DNA of 23,525 bases from an uncultured Sulfitobacter sp. (GCA_937923365.1 CALAIJ010000163.1:1-23525); one strand, 5' to 3'; positions 7,213 to 15,444 are shown, counted from the first letter of the stretch. Notes: a model not told the origin generated them from the letters alone. Numbers and translations: made by a program.

Positions 7213-7240
7213 CTTATATACCTTGCAAGTTCCCCGACAA
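7213..7240 (-). promoter_or_regulatory. Promoter for the RNase T2 gene
   Basis: On the minus strand TTGTCG (7240-7235) and TATAAG (7218-7213) are 16 nt apart, close to a housekeeping-sigma promoter. Transcription would begin near 7206, giving a leader of about 20 nt that includes the AAGGAAAG ribosome-binding site. Confidence 0.45.
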
Positions 7241-7314
7241 TGGAAACCATCCCGGCCCCCGGGAAAGCCCTTTCAGGCGACGGGAAAGTTGCGACCTAAA
7301 TTCAGGAGAAACCC

Positions 7315-8088
7315 ATGTCAAAACCTATCATGGCCAAAGCCACCGCCGTCTGGCTTGTGGACAACACCACCATCGGCTTCAAGCAGATCGCGGATTTTGT
7401 CGGCATGCACGAACTGGAAGTTCAGGGCATCGCAGATGGCGATGTGGCCGCAGGCGTCAAAGGCTTTGATCCGGTTGCCAATAACCAGTTGACACAAGAT
7501 GAGATCGACGCGGCTCAGGCAGACGTGATGCACAAGCTGAAGCTCAAGTTTAACGCAGCCGCCCAAGGCGAAGAAAAGCGCCGTGGCCCGCGCTACACGC
7601 CTTTGTCCAAGCGTCAAGACCGTCCGGCCTCCATCCTGTGGCTGGTGAAGTTCCACCCCGAACTCAGCGACGGCCAGATCAGCAAGCTGGTGGGCACCAC
7701 CAAGCCAACGATCCAGGCCATCCGCGAGCGGACCCACTGGAACATCTCCAACATCCAGCCCATTGACCCTGTGGCGCTTGGCCTGTGCAAGCAGTCCGAA
7801 CTGGATGCTGTCGTGCAAAAGGCCGCGGCCAAAAAGGCCAAGGAAGGGGCGGTCATGTCTGATGACGAGCGCCGCAAGCTGGTCAGCACCGAGCAGAGCC
7901 TCGGCATGGACGCGGAGCCCAAAATCCCCACAGCCATCGAAGGGCTTGAGACCTTCACGCTGTCTGGCACCGATGACGCGGATGATGCAGAAAAAGACCC
8001 GAACGATGGTGACTATTCTGACGCCGACAGCTTCTTTTCCCTGCCCGAAGGTGAGGATGCCGAAGCTGAGGACGACACCAAGGCTTGA
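7315..8088 (+). CDS. trcR: Cell cycle transcriptional regulator TrcR (DUF1013 family)
   Basis: The 257-residue protein matches the alphaproteobacterial DUF1013 family, annotated as the cell-cycle regulator TrcR. Recognisable blocks are AVWLVDNTTIGFKQIADFVGMHELEV (residues 11-36), a helix-turn-helix-like segment, and RRGPRYTPLSKRQDRP followed by a second segment near 120-140 (LSDGQISKLVGTTKPTIQAI) that again looks like helix-turn-helix DNA binding. The last 60 residues are strongly acidic and probably disordered. An AGGAGA Shine-Dalgarno sits just before the ATG. It appears monocistronic: divergent from the RNase gene and closed by a strong terminator. Its role in cell-cycle control comes from family knowledge, not from this sequence. 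Confidence 0.87.
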   Translation: MSKPIMAKATAVWLVDNTTIGFKQIADFVGMHELEVQGIADGDVAAGVKGFDPVANNQLTQDEIDAAQADVMHKLKLKFNAAAQGEEKRRGPRYTPLSKRQDRPASILWLVKFHPELSDGQISKLVGTTKPTIQAIRERTHWNISNIQPIDPVALGLCKQSELDAVVQKAAAKKAKEGAVMSDDERRKLVSTEQSLGMDAEPKIPTAIEGLETFTLSGTDDADDAEKDPNDGDYSDADSFFSLPEGEDAEAEDDTKA

Positions 8089-8102
8089 TCCGTTTGGCAA
8101 CG

Positions 8103-8168
8103 GCGGGGGAACGAATTGCCCCCGCGAATGTTTGCTCTTGAGGCGCGGGGAAACCTCGCGCCTTTTTT
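8103..8168 (+). terminator. Tandem hairpins and intrinsic terminator after trcR
   Basis: A first hairpin pairs GCGGGGG (8103-8109) with CCCCCGC (8119-8125). A second pairs GGCGCGGGG with CCTCGCGCC (8142-8150 and 8154-8162, one G-T pair) around an AAA loop and is followed by six T residues at 8163-8168. The second is a textbook intrinsic terminator. Confidence 0.85.
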
Positions 8169-8216
8169 GCAACCAACGCAGGCGACGTTCTTGCCAGTAA
8201 AATGGGGCTCTGATCC

Positions 8217-9320
8217 GTGTTCATTACGTCTACCCTTGTTCTATGGATCATCGCGGTGCTGCTGGTTCTTGCGGTGTTCTTGCCGCTGACCAAATTGCCC
8301 TATGGAGCGATTCAGGGCCTCGCCTTCCCACGGGCCCAGTTTCTTGGGGCGGCTGTGGTATGTGGGCTGCTGTTTATTGTCCTGCACCGAGGCCCTGCCG
8401 GGATTGCGGGTGCAGTCTTGATGGGGGCGGTTGTGGCGACCCATGCAGGCTACATCATAAAGTTCACTCCGCTTGGCAGGCGACAGTCACTGGGCGCGAC
8501 CCAAGCATTGCGCGACCAGCCCCGGCGGCACATCAGTCTGTTGTCCGCCAATGTGAAAATGTCCAACCGCGCGTATGACCGCCTGATTGATCTGATCCGC
8601 GCCCGCGCCCCTGACGTCGTGATGGCGATCGAGGTGGATGCGGACTGGATTGCTGCCCTCAAGGCTGCCTTGTCCGATGACTTTGCCCATTGGGTCGAGG
8701 TGCCACAGGACAACGGGTATGGCCTGTGCCTGATGTCCCGACTGCCGTTGGAAAAGACTGAGGTGCGCGATCTGGTCACTCAGGACGTGCCATCGATCCG
8801 CACCGGCCTGCGTCTGGCATCGGGCGAGAAGATAAGGCTTTTTGTGGTTCACCCCGAACCGCCCGTCATTGATCACGACACCATCGGCCGCGACAGCGAG
8901 ATCGCATTGGTAGGGCTGGAGGCCGCAGAAGACGCACTGCCCGCTATTGTCAGCGGTGACCTCAATGATGTTGCCTGGTCTACCACCACGCGAAGGTTCC
9001 AGCGCTTGTCCCATCTGCTGGACCCCCGCGTCGGACGCGGGTTCTACAACACATTCAGCGCCACAATGCCGTGGATGCGCTGGCCGTTGGATCACCTGTT
9101 TCACGACAAGCGGTTCCGCCTGATCGAGATGGAGCGTCTGGGCAAGATCGGCTCGGACCACTTTCCCATGTGGTTCAAGCTGGCGTTGGCTGAAACACCT
9201 GCCGAGGGCGATAAACTGGACGTTGCGGATGCGCAGGAAGCGGCGGAGACAAAACGGATGATCCGTTCCGAGCAAAAGCGCAACCGCGCGCCCATCGGAG
9301 GGGATTGGGAGCAGGGTTAG
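8217..9320 (+). CDS. Membrane-anchored endonuclease/exonuclease/phosphatase family protein
   Basis: The 367-residue protein has three N-terminal hydrophobic segments (about 5-24, 41-57 and 60-82) and then an EEP catalytic domain. The metal and phosphate residues of the family are visible: Asn112 in LLSANVKMSN, Glu139, His212 in VVHPE, Asp248 and Asn250 in SGDLNDVAWS, Asp292 in PLDHLF, and Asp314-His315 in GSDHFP. It probably cleaves a phosphodiester in nucleic acid or lipid at the membrane face; the substrate is unknown. The C-terminal 45 residues are charged and look like a tail. The GTG at 8217 is the only workable start, since the nearest upstream ATG is out of frame and closes after three codons. 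No clear Shine-Dalgarno is visible. Confidence 0.85.
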   Translation: MFITSTLVLWIIAVLLVLAVFLPLTKLPYGAIQGLAFPRAQFLGAAVVCGLLFIVLHRGPAGIAGAVLMGAVVATHAGYIIKFTPLGRRQSLGATQALRDQPRRHISLLSANVKMSNRAYDRLIDLIRARAPDVVMAIEVDADWIAALKAALSDDFAHWVEVPQDNGYGLCLMSRLPLEKTEVRDLVTQDVPSIRTGLRLASGEKIRLFVVHPEPPVIDHDTIGRDSEIALVGLEAAEDALPAIVSGDLNDVAWSTTTRRFQRLSHLLDPRVGRGFYNTFSATMPWMRWPLDHLFHDKRFRLIEMERLGKIGSDHFPMWFKLALAETPAEGDKLDVADAQEAAETKRMIRSEQKRNRAPIGGDWEQG

Positions 9321-9383
9321 GACACGCCGCAGAATGCTTTGATCGTGTCTGCAATCCTGCAGTTTTCGCGTGCGGGCGATAAA

Positions 9384-9568
9384 ATGACGGGGCACGCATT
9401 TTCTATCTTGTGCGAATCCCAAATCGGCGTAAATGGCGCATCACAGACGCCAACGCACGCGCCTCTGGCCGGTCAGTGATCCTGACTGACCCGCGTTTAT
9501 GCAGCGACGGTAACGTCTCTTGAAACGACTTCTGGGGCTCCCACCCCGTTTGCTCTTTGGAGATGACC
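9384..9568 (+). promoter_or_regulatory. Structured leader of the ornithine decarboxylase mRNA
   Basis: The 248 nt between the EEP gene and the decarboxylase start hold several inverted repeats: GCGTGC/GCACGC (9368-9373 and 9392-9397), a perfect GGTCAGT/ACTGACC hairpin (9471-9477 and 9485-9491), GACG-GTAA-CGTC (9506-9517) and GGGG/CCCC (9534-9537 and 9544-9547) just before the GGAG ribosome-binding site at 9559-9562. A TAAAAT at 9380-9385 could be the -10 element, with a weak -35. A regulatory RNA motif named speF is described upstream of this gene in alphaproteobacteria; whether this leader matches it needs a covariance search. The leader also contains the short ORF listed separately. Confidence 0.5.
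9433..9489 (+). CDS. Candidate Arg/His-rich leader peptide upstream of the decarboxylase
   Basis: An 18-codon ORF encodes MAHHRRQRTRLWPVSDPD. It has four arginines and two histidines in its first ten codons, one of the arginines by AGA, which is uncommon in this G+C-rich sequence. A TAA directly precedes the ATG, so it cannot extend upstream. No good Shine-Dalgarno is visible. Its last codons and TGA (9487-9489) lie inside the GGTCAGT/ACTGACC hairpin, so a ribosome pausing near the end would melt that structure 80 nt before the decarboxylase start. In gammaproteobacteria the ornithine decarboxylase speF is controlled by a basic leader peptide (SpeFL/orf34) that senses ornithine. Whether this ORF is translated is unproven; it may be chance coding within a conserved RNA. 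Confidence 0.45.
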   Translation: MAHHRRQRTRLWPVSDPD

Positions 9569-10741
9569 ATGAACGCACCCCTCCCCGGCGTCTTTCGCGC
9601 CGTATCCTCTGTGAGTGTTGACCCTGCCGCCGCCTATATCGCGGCCAACAGCTTTGAGCGGCCCACCTTGGTGATCAGCCGCGACCGTGTCGCCCAGCAA
9701 TACGATGCCCTACACGCAGGGCTGGGCCGCGCGCATATCCACTACGCCGTCAAGGCAAACCCCGCGCCTGAAATTATCCGCCTGCTGGTGCGCAAAGGGG
9801 CGGGCTTTGACGCGGCCTCGCGTGGCGAGATCGAGCTTTGTCTTGCGCAGGGGGCCTGCGCGTCGCGGATATCCTTCGGGAACACCATCAAACGCGCCAG
9901 CGACGTGGCCTTTGCCCATTCCGTGGGCGTGACGCTTTTCGCAGCTGACAGCGTGGCCGAGCTGGACAAGATTGCAACCCATGCCCCCGGTGCGCGTGTC
10001 TACATCCGCCTGATTGTCGAAAACTCGCTGGCGGATTGGCCGCTGAGCCGCAAGTTCGGGTGTGCTGCCGCTGCTTTGCCCGATCTGCTGAATCACGCAG
10101 GCGCTGTGGGCCTGGTGCCTTACGGGTTGTCGTTTCACGTAGGCTCGCAAACCCGCAAGCCGGAGTTCTGGGAGCCTGTCCTGGATCAGGTCGCCCCGCT
10201 GTGGCATGCAGCCATTGCAGCAGGCCATGACCTGCAACTGCTCAATCTGGGGGGCGGGTTTCCTGCGTTCTACGGCGAAACTGTGGAGCGGCCACGCCGC
10301 TACACCGCAGCCGTCATGGAAGCCGTCACGGCCCGCTTTGGCGATGTGCCGCAAGTGATGGCAGAGCCGGGGCGCGGGCTGGTGGCCGAGGCGGGGCATA
10401 TCGCTGCCGAAGTCCTGCTGGTCAGCCGCAAGTCACCCGATGATCTGCACCGCTGGGTCTATCTGGATATCGGGCGCTTTTCCGGTCTGGCAGAGACCGA
10501 GGGCGAGGCGATCCGCTACCAGCTTGTCACCCGTCACGATGGCGGGGAAACCGGACCTTGTGTGCTGGCAGGCCCGTCCTGCGATTCCGCCGATATCCTG
10601 TATGAAAAACGGCCACTGCAACTGCCCTTGGCGTTGCGGGACGGGGACCGTGTCATGATCCGCAACTGTGGGGCCTATACCTCGTCTTACAGCTCGGTCG
10701 GTTTCAACGGATTTCCGCCGCTTGATGTGATTGTTCTGTAG
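9569..10741 (+). CDS. Ornithine/lysine decarboxylase, eukaryotic-like PLP fold III
   Basis: Pyridoxal-phosphate enzyme of the alanine-racemase fold that makes putrescine (or cadaverine) in the cytoplasm. Of its 390 residues, Lys62 in YAVKANP forms the Schiff base. His190 in SFHVGSQ, the glycine loop GGGFP (228-232) and EPGRG (266-270) bind PLP, and GPSCDSADILYE (335-346) holds the catalytic Cys338 and the substrate-binding Asp339/Asp342 region of ornithine decarboxylases. These features separate it from diaminopimelate decarboxylase. I chose the ATG at 9569, six bases after GGAG (9559-9562); two other in-frame starts at 9557 and 9563 are only slightly upstream. Ornithine is the likelier substrate, but lysine cannot be excluded from sequence. 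Control probably acts through the long leader. Confidence 0.9.
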   Translation: MNAPLPGVFRAVSSVSVDPAAAYIAANSFERPTLVISRDRVAQQYDALHAGLGRAHIHYAVKANPAPEIIRLLVRKGAGFDAASRGEIELCLAQGACASRISFGNTIKRASDVAFAHSVGVTLFAADSVAELDKIATHAPGARVYIRLIVENSLADWPLSRKFGCAAAALPDLLNHAGAVGLVPYGLSFHVGSQTRKPEFWEPVLDQVAPLWHAAIAAGHDLQLLNLGGGFPAFYGETVERPRRYTAAVMEAVTARFGDVPQVMAEPGRGLVAEAGHIAAEVLLVSRKSPDDLHRWVYLDIGRFSGLAETEGEAIRYQLVTRHDGGETGPCVLAGPSCDSADILYEKRPLQLPLALRDGDRVMIRNCGAYTSSYSSVGFNGFPPLDVIVL

Positions 10742-10763
10742 CCAGTCCACGTCGCGCGGAAAG

Positions 10764-10802
10764 GGCCGTCTGCCTTGGGAGGGGCAGGCGGCCTGCTTTT
10801 TT
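10764..10802 (+). terminator. Intrinsic terminator after the decarboxylase
   Basis: GGCCGTCTGCC (10764-10774) pairs with GGCAGGCGGCC (10783-10793) through eleven positions with one wobble, followed by TGC and a run of six T (10797-10802). It sits between the convergent decarboxylase and recR genes and works best for the plus strand. Confidence 0.85.
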
Positions 10803-10829
10803 GCTTGGCACTTTGATGACCGGGAGGTG

Positions 10830-11423
10830 CTACAGGGATTTGCGGGCCCGCATCGCGGCAGTGATTGTGCCATCATCAAGATAGTCCAACTCTCCTCCGA
10901 TGGGCACGCCTTGGGCGAGCGAGGTCAGTTGCACCTGACCGTCCAGCTGGTCGGCGATGTAGTGTGCCGTTGTCTGCCCGTCGATGGTGGCGTTGAGGGC
11001 AAGGATCACTTCGCTGATGCCTTCGCTGGCCACACGGTCCAGCAGGCGCGGGATGCGCAATTCCTGCGGGCCAATGGCATCCAGCGCCGACAGCGTGCCG
11101 CCCAGCACGTGGTAGCGGCCTTTGAACACGCCCGAGCGTTCCATAGCCCAGAGGTCGGCCACGTCTTCCACGACGCATAACTCTCCGTTGGCGCGTTTCT
11201 CCGAAGTGCAGATGTCGCAGATATCCGCCGTGCCTACGTTGCCGCAATTCAGACATTCACGGGCCGTGACGGCCACCGTCTGCATCATGTCCGCGAGCGG
11301 CGTCAGCAGCAGTGCGCGTTTGCGGATCAGGTGCAACACCGCGCGCCGTGCAGAGCGCGGGCCCAGACCGGGAAGTTTTGCCATCATCTCAATGAGGGCA
11401 TCAATGTCGCGGGTAGAACTCAA
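10830..11423 (-). CDS. recR: Recombination protein RecR
   Basis: RecR acts with RecO/RecF to load RecA at single-strand gaps. The 197-residue protein has the helix-hairpin-helix part ([18 protein letters not shown]), a four-cysteine zinc finger (Cys57, 60, 69, 72) and a Toprim domain beginning at [10 protein letters not shown] near residue 78. The C terminus has the usual [16 protein letters not shown] place the start at a TTG (11423) giving [11 protein letters not shown], because AAAGG lies six bases upstream and the length then fits the family; another TTG at 11441 would add six residues. It is the last gene of a dnaX - small membrane protein - ebfC - recR run on the minus strand, about 100 nt after ebfC. 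Confidence 0.93.
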   Translation of the reverse strand: MSSTRDIDALIEMMAKLPGLGPRSARRAVLHLIRKRALLLTPLADMMQTVAVTARECLNCGNVGTADICDICTSEKRANGELCVVEDVADLWAMERSGVFKGRYHVLGGTLSALDAIGPQELRIPRLLDRVASEGISEVILALNATIDGQTTAHYIADQLDGQVQLTSLAQGVPIGGELDYLDDGTITAAMRARKSL

Positions 11424-11520
11424 GCGGAGCCTTTCGGGCAAGCGGCGGAATTGAGTTTACAGGAAGGGTGAAGGGGGGCCGCAGACGTACCGGATCAAAA
11501 CGTCTGGCCCCGATAGCTGC

Positions 11521-11865
11521 TTAGAAGGGCAGCTTCATATCAGCGGGCAGGCCCAGCCCTTCGGTCATTTTGCGCATCTCTTCCTGAGACCGTTCCGCCG
11601 CTTTGGCCTGAGCATCTTTGATGGCCGCAAGGATCAGGTCCTCGACCACTTCCTTGTCGTCGCCATTGAAGATCGACGGGTCGATGTCCAGCGCTTTGAG
11701 GTCGCCTTTGGCGGTGGCGGTTGCTTTGACCAGCCCTGCGCCGCTTTCGCCAGTGACCGTGATGTTGGCCATCTCGTCTTGCATCTGGGCCATCTTGCCC
11801 TGCATTTCCTGCGCCTTTTTCATCATTCCGGCCATATCGCCGAGGCCGCCAAGTCCTTTGAACAT
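11521..11865 (-). CDS. ebfC: YbaB/EbfC family nucleoid-associated protein
   Basis: Small DNA-binding dimer of 114 residues that belongs with dnaX and recR in most bacteria. The Met-rich amphipathic helix at residues 11-33, the ITVTGESGAGLVKATATAKG strand region and the IDPSIF segment are diagnostic. A GGAGA Shine-Dalgarno precedes the ATG at 11865. The stop of the upstream small membrane protein lies 13 nt away, consistent with one operon. It probably helps compact or bridge DNA near replication and repair sites; its exact role in this group is not settled. Confidence 0.92.
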   Translation of the reverse strand: MFKGLGGLGDMAGMMKKAQEMQGKMAQMQDEMANITVTGESGAGLVKATATAKGDLKALDIDPSIFNGDDKEVVEDLILAAIKDAQAKAAERSQEEMRKMTEGLGLPADMKLPF

Positions 11866-11877
11866 TGTGGTTCTCCG

Positions 11878-12267
11878 TTAGTTGTCGCCCGGTCTGCGCG
11901 GGGCGGTGTACAGGATCGTTGCAATACATATCGCAATAGACAGCGCGATGAACAAGGTCGGAGGGCCAATACAGCCCTCTGCCATGGCAAATTCGCGCAA
12001 TCCCGTCGGGTCATGAGACAGGATCAGGGTGACGAATCCCGTCCAGCCCACGGTCACGGCCAGCCCGCCCCATGTGCTGCGCCAGCGGACGGCAAAGGCG
12101 GTGGCGAGCAGCAGGATCAGGCCCAAGGGGGATGCAAACAGGGCAATCGCCTCGGTCCATGCCGTGGCAGGGGTGCCGTCCCAGTGGGGGCGTTCTTTGT
12201 CGCAGACCTCGGCCCAGACGGGGCTGGCCAAGAGTGAGAGGATCAATCCTCCTCGAAGGGGTCCCAT
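11878..12267 (-). CDS. Small predicted membrane protein between dnaX and ebfC
   Basis: Not recognised as a named family. The 129-residue product starts with a hydrophobic segment resembling a signal peptide (residues 1-19, ending SPVWA). Two or three transmembrane stretches follow (about 41-60, 67-83 and 104-120), and a Cys at 22 and another near 99 could pair outside the membrane. Its ATG lies inside the last 25 nt of dnaX in another frame, with GGAGG about ten bases upstream, so it is probably translationally coupled to dnaX. The replication and repair context may be only a transcriptional convenience. Confidence 0.7.
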   Translation of the reverse strand: MGPLRGGLILSLLASPVWAEVCDKERPHWDGTPATAWTEAIALFASPLGLILLLATAFAVRWRSTWGGLAVTVGWTGFVTLILSHDPTGLREFAMAEGCIGPPTLFIALSIAICIATILYTAPRRPGDN

Positions 12268-13997
12268 TCGTCTTCGACCTCCGGCAAGGCGTCTTCGACC
12301 GCTTCTGCGGCGATCTGTTCAGGCGTGCGGATGGCGGTGATCCGCGCCTTCGGGAACTGAGCAAGGACGGCCTGCATCAGTGGATGGTCCTGCGCTTTGG
12401 CTTGCAGTGCATTGTCTTTGGCATCGCGCACCTCGGCAATCGTTTCCGCGTCAGAGCCGTTGACGATGGTCACTGCCCAGCGGTTGCCTGTCCAGCTTTG
12501 CAGCTTGGCGCCCAGACGCTGGGCCATGTCGCGCGGGGCCTTGTCGGTGGGCGTGAATTCGATGCGCCCCGGTTGGTAGGCGGCGAGGCGCAGGGTGGTT
12601 TCCACCTCCACCAGCAGTTTCACGTCGCGGTTGGCACGGATCAATTCGATCACGTGTTCAAACGAGGGAAAGCGGGCGAGGGCTGCGTCCACGTCCTGGG
12701 CCAGTGCTGTCGTCTGACCCGCGCCAGTGGGATTGGAGGCCATGCGGGTCTGTGCCGCAGCAACCGATTGCGCGCCTGACGTCGCCCCGGACGCGCCGCC
12801 CCCGCTGGGTGCAGGGGCAGGGGCCGCAGGTGGCGGGGTCGCGTTTTGCAACTTGCGCACCAGTTCTTCGGGGCTGGGCAGGTCCGCGACATGGGTCAGC
12901 CGGATGATCGCCATCTCTGCCGCCATCATCGCATTGGGGCTGGCCGCGACTTCGTCCAGTGCTTTGAGCAGCATCTGCCAAAGGCGGGTCAACACGCGCA
13001 TCGGCAGGCTTTCGGCCATGTGCAATCCGCGCGCGCGCTCTTCGGGAGAGACTGTGGGATCTTCGGCCGCTTCTGGCGTGATTTTCACCACGGAAACCCA
13101 ATGCGTGATCTCAGCCAGATCGCGCAGGACGGCCATCGGGTCCGCACCATCGGCGTATTGGCCCGAAAGTTCTGTCAGGGCGGCGGCAGCATCGCCGCGC
13201 AGGATCATGTCAAACAGGTCCAGCACGCGGCCGCGGTCGGCAAGACCCAGCATGGCGCGCACTTGGATCGCGGTGGTTTCCCCCGCGCCATGGCTGATGG
13301 CCTGATCCAGAAGCGACGTCGCATCACGCGCAGACCCTTCGGCGGCACGGGTGATCAAGGCAAGCGCGTCATCGGCAATCTCTGCGCCCTCTGCCGTCGC
13401 GATTTTGCGCATAAGCGCGATCATCACCTCGGGTTCAATCCGGCGCAGGTCAAAGCGTTGGCACCGCGAGAGCACGGTGACGGGGACCTTACGAATCTCG
13501 GTGGTGGCAAAGATGAATTTGACGTGTTCTGGCGGCTCTTCTAGCGTTTTCAAAAGCGCGTTGAAGGCCCCCGTGGACAGCATGTGCACTTCGTCGATGA
13601 TGTAGACTTTGTAGCGGGCGGAGGCCGCGCGGTAATGCACGGAATCGATGATCTCGCGGATGTTGCCGACACCTGTGTTGGAGGCGGCGTCCATCTCCAT
13701 CACATCCACATGGCGGCCCTCCATGATGGCCACGCAGTGCTCGCACTGCCCGCAAGGCTCCGTTGTGGGGCCGCCGGTGCCGTCCGCACCGATGCAGTTC
13801 ATGCCTTTGGCAATGATCCGCGCCGTTGTGGTTTTGCCTGTGCCGCGAATGCCCGTCATGATGAAGGCTTGCGCGATGCGGTCCGCCTCGAACGCGTTTT
13901 TGAGCGTGCGCACCATGGCGTCCTGGCCCACCAGATCGGCAAAGGTCTCGGGCCGGTATTTGCGGGCCAGAACGCGGTAGGCGGTGGTGTCGGACAT
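12243..13997 (-). CDS. dnaX: DNA polymerase III subunits gamma/tau
   Basis: Clamp-loader ATPase of the replicative polymerase. The 584-residue protein has Walker A GIRGTGKT (residues 49-56), a zinc module with Cys68, 82, 85 and 88, Walker B IIDEVH (133-138) and the sensor/arginine-finger region FATTEIRKVPVTVLSRCQRFD (from 163). An Ala/Pro/Gly-rich linker follows near 385-420, then a tau-specific C-terminal domain ending in an acidic EDEWDPFEED tail. The ATG at 13997 is used; a TTG one codon earlier adds nothing. I saw no A-rich slippery heptamer that would produce a separate gamma product by frameshifting. It heads the run with the small membrane protein, ebfC and recR. Confidence 0.95.
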   Translation of the reverse strand: MSDTTAYRVLARKYRPETFADLVGQDAMVRTLKNAFEADRIAQAFIMTGIRGTGKTTTARIIAKGMNCIGADGTGGPTTEPCGQCEHCVAIMEGRHVDVMEMDAASNTGVGNIREIIDSVHYRAASARYKVYIIDEVHMLSTGAFNALLKTLEEPPEHVKFIFATTEIRKVPVTVLSRCQRFDLRRIEPEVMIALMRKIATAEGAEIADDALALITRAAEGSARDATSLLDQAISHGAGETTAIQVRAMLGLADRGRVLDLFDMILRGDAAAALTELSGQYADGADPMAVLRDLAEITHWVSVVKITPEAAEDPTVSPEERARGLHMAESLPMRVLTRLWQMLLKALDEVAASPNAMMAAEMAIIRLTHVADLPSPEELVRKLQNATPPPAAPAPAPSGGGASGATSGAQSVAAAQTRMASNPTGAGQTTALAQDVDAALARFPSFEHVIELIRANRDVKLLVEVETTLRLAAYQPGRIEFTPTDKAPRDMAQRLGAKLQSWTGNRWAVTIVNGSDAETIAEVRDAKDNALQAKAQDHPLMQAVLAQFPKARITAIRTPEQIAAEAVEDALPEVEDEWDPFEED

Positions 13998-14072
13998 CAA
14001 TCAGGCGGCCTTTGGCGGGGATTCGGGGTCAGCATTCAAACTAGGGTGTGGGAGCGGCGGGGTAAACCGCCC

Positions 14073-14435
14073 TCAGAGCGCCCAGAGCACGCCGCCCACG
14101 CAAACAGCCGCAAAAGCGAAGACGGCGGCCAGCATGCGCACCCGCCGCACTGGTTGCGGATCGGTCTGGTGCTCGTCCAGACGCATGCACGTCTTGACCG
14201 CAGAATTCTGAGCGGCCCAGAAGATGAAAATGGCGACGGCAACAAACAGGGTCGAGACCAGCTTGGGCAGCCATGTCGGCTCTGATTCCTGAAAGACGGC
14301 GTTCAGGCCGACCGCCAGCGCCAGCGAGGCCATGCCCGTGCGCATCCAGCCCGCAAAAGTGCGTTCATTCGCCAGAATGGTGCGGTCTTCGGCCCAGTCT
14401 GTACGGTCTTCGGCCAATTCGTTACTATCGCTCAT
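14073..14435 (-). CDS. DUF202 family membrane protein
   Basis: A 120-residue protein with the DUF202/YidH signature: a charged N terminus with DRTILANERTFAGWMRT followed by three transmembrane helices (about 35-50, 60-78 and 98-120). The NERTFxxWxRT motif is the family hallmark. Function is unknown. The start is ATG 14435; a longer frame back to 14678 would overlap the divergent metallopeptidase. No clear Shine-Dalgarno is visible. It is 75 nt upstream of dnaX on the same strand; a GGCGG/CCGCC inverted repeat at 14056-14071 just after its stop may attenuate read-through. Confidence 0.85.
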   Translation of the reverse strand: MSDSNELAEDRTDWAEDRTILANERTFAGWMRTGMASLALAVGLNAVFQESEPTWLPKLVSTLFVAVAIFIFWAAQNSAVKTCMRLDEHQTDPQPVRRVRMLAAVFAFAAVCVGGVLWAL

Positions 14436-14498
14436 CGAACTATAGTGTACGTCACGCGTTGGCTTTACAACAGGCGCGGAAATTACGGAGGAACCAGC

Positions 14499-15338
14499 AT
14501 GCGGTTGCGCGGGATCAGAAGAAGCAAAAACGTCGAAGTGCGCGGCGGTGGCCGCAGGGCGGGCAAAGCGGGCGGCATGGGGATTGTCGGCGTTATTGCG
14601 GTGCTCGCGATCGGGTATTTCACAGGCATCGACGTGTCCTCGCTGCTGCAAAGCGGCAGTGCGCCACAGACCCAGCAAAGCACGCGCGTGTCCGAAACGG
14701 ATGACCGCATGACGCAGTTCTCCGCACAGGTGTTGGCCACAACCGAGGATGTCTGGGGCCAGATTTTCCCTCAGCAGCTAGACCGTCAGTACAATCCGCC
14801 CAAGTTGGTCGTCTTCTCCAATGTCACGCAAAGCCCCTGTGGTGGCGCCAACGGGGCCACCGGTCCATTCTACTGCCCCGCAGATGAGAAGGCCTACCTG
14901 GATACCGCGTTCTTTGCCACGTTGGACCAGCGCATGGGCGCAGGTGGCGACTTTGCTGCGGCCTACGTGATTGCGCATGAGGTCGCGCACCATGTGCAGA
15001 ACGAACTGGGCATCCTGCCCAAGGTGAACGCAGCCCGCCAACGGGCCACCGAGACGGAAGCCAATGCGCTGACCGTGCGGCTGGAACTGATGGCCGATTG
15101 CCTGTCCGGCATTTGGGCTGCCAATGTCAAAGGTCTGATGGAGAAAGGCGATCTGCAAGAAGCGCTGAATGCGGCGCGCAAGATCGGGGACGATCACTTG
15201 CAGCGGCAAGCAGGCCGCGTGCCGCAACCGCATACGTTCACGCACGGCACATCCGAACAACGCGCACGCTGGTTTGCGCGCGGGTTTGAGACGGGCCGCG
15301 TGGGGGAGTGTGATACCTTCGCCGCGGCGCGTTTGTAG
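14499..15338 (+). CDS. ypfJ: YpfJ-like neutral zinc metallopeptidase
   Basis: The 279-residue protein has a basic N-terminal tail, one transmembrane helix (about residues 27-43) and a metallopeptidase-like domain with the zinc motif HEVAH (160-164) and a downstream ELMADCLSGIWA that provides the third ligand region. The opening MRLRGIRRSKNVEVRGG and the segment CGGANGATGPFYCPADEKAYLD are typical of the YpfJ/KPN_02809 family. The domain should lie on the periplasmic side. The ATG at 14499 has GGAGG at 14487-14491. It is transcribed divergently from the DUF202 gene. Activity and substrate are unproven for the family. Confidence 0.92.
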   Translation: MRLRGIRRSKNVEVRGGGRRAGKAGGMGIVGVIAVLAIGYFTGIDVSSLLQSGSAPQTQQSTRVSETDDRMTQFSAQVLATTEDVWGQIFPQQLDRQYNPPKLVVFSNVTQSPCGGANGATGPFYCPADEKAYLDTAFFATLDQRMGAGGDFAAAYVIAHEVAHHVQNELGILPKVNAARQRATETEANALTVRLELMADCLSGIWAANVKGLMEKGDLQEALNAARKIGDDHLQRQAGRVPQPHTFTHGTSEQRARWFARGFETGRVGECDTFAAARL

Positions 15339-15444
15339 GTCTTGCGGGAGGCCATCGGGGGGGAAGGCGTTAAGCGGGTCGCTTTTTCGCATGGCACGCA
15401 TTTAAGCTGAGGCAAGAGCGGGCGTTCGTTGGATCTGGAGGCCT

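Noticed and set aside
9384..9479. Second short ORF of 31 codons in the decarboxylase leader
   Set aside because: It overlaps the Arg-rich ORF in another frame, has no Shine-Dalgarno and shows no notable composition; kept only as an alternative.
12243..13997. Programmed frameshift for a short gamma form of dnaX
   Set aside because: No A-rich slippery heptamer with a following stem was found in the expected middle part of the gene.
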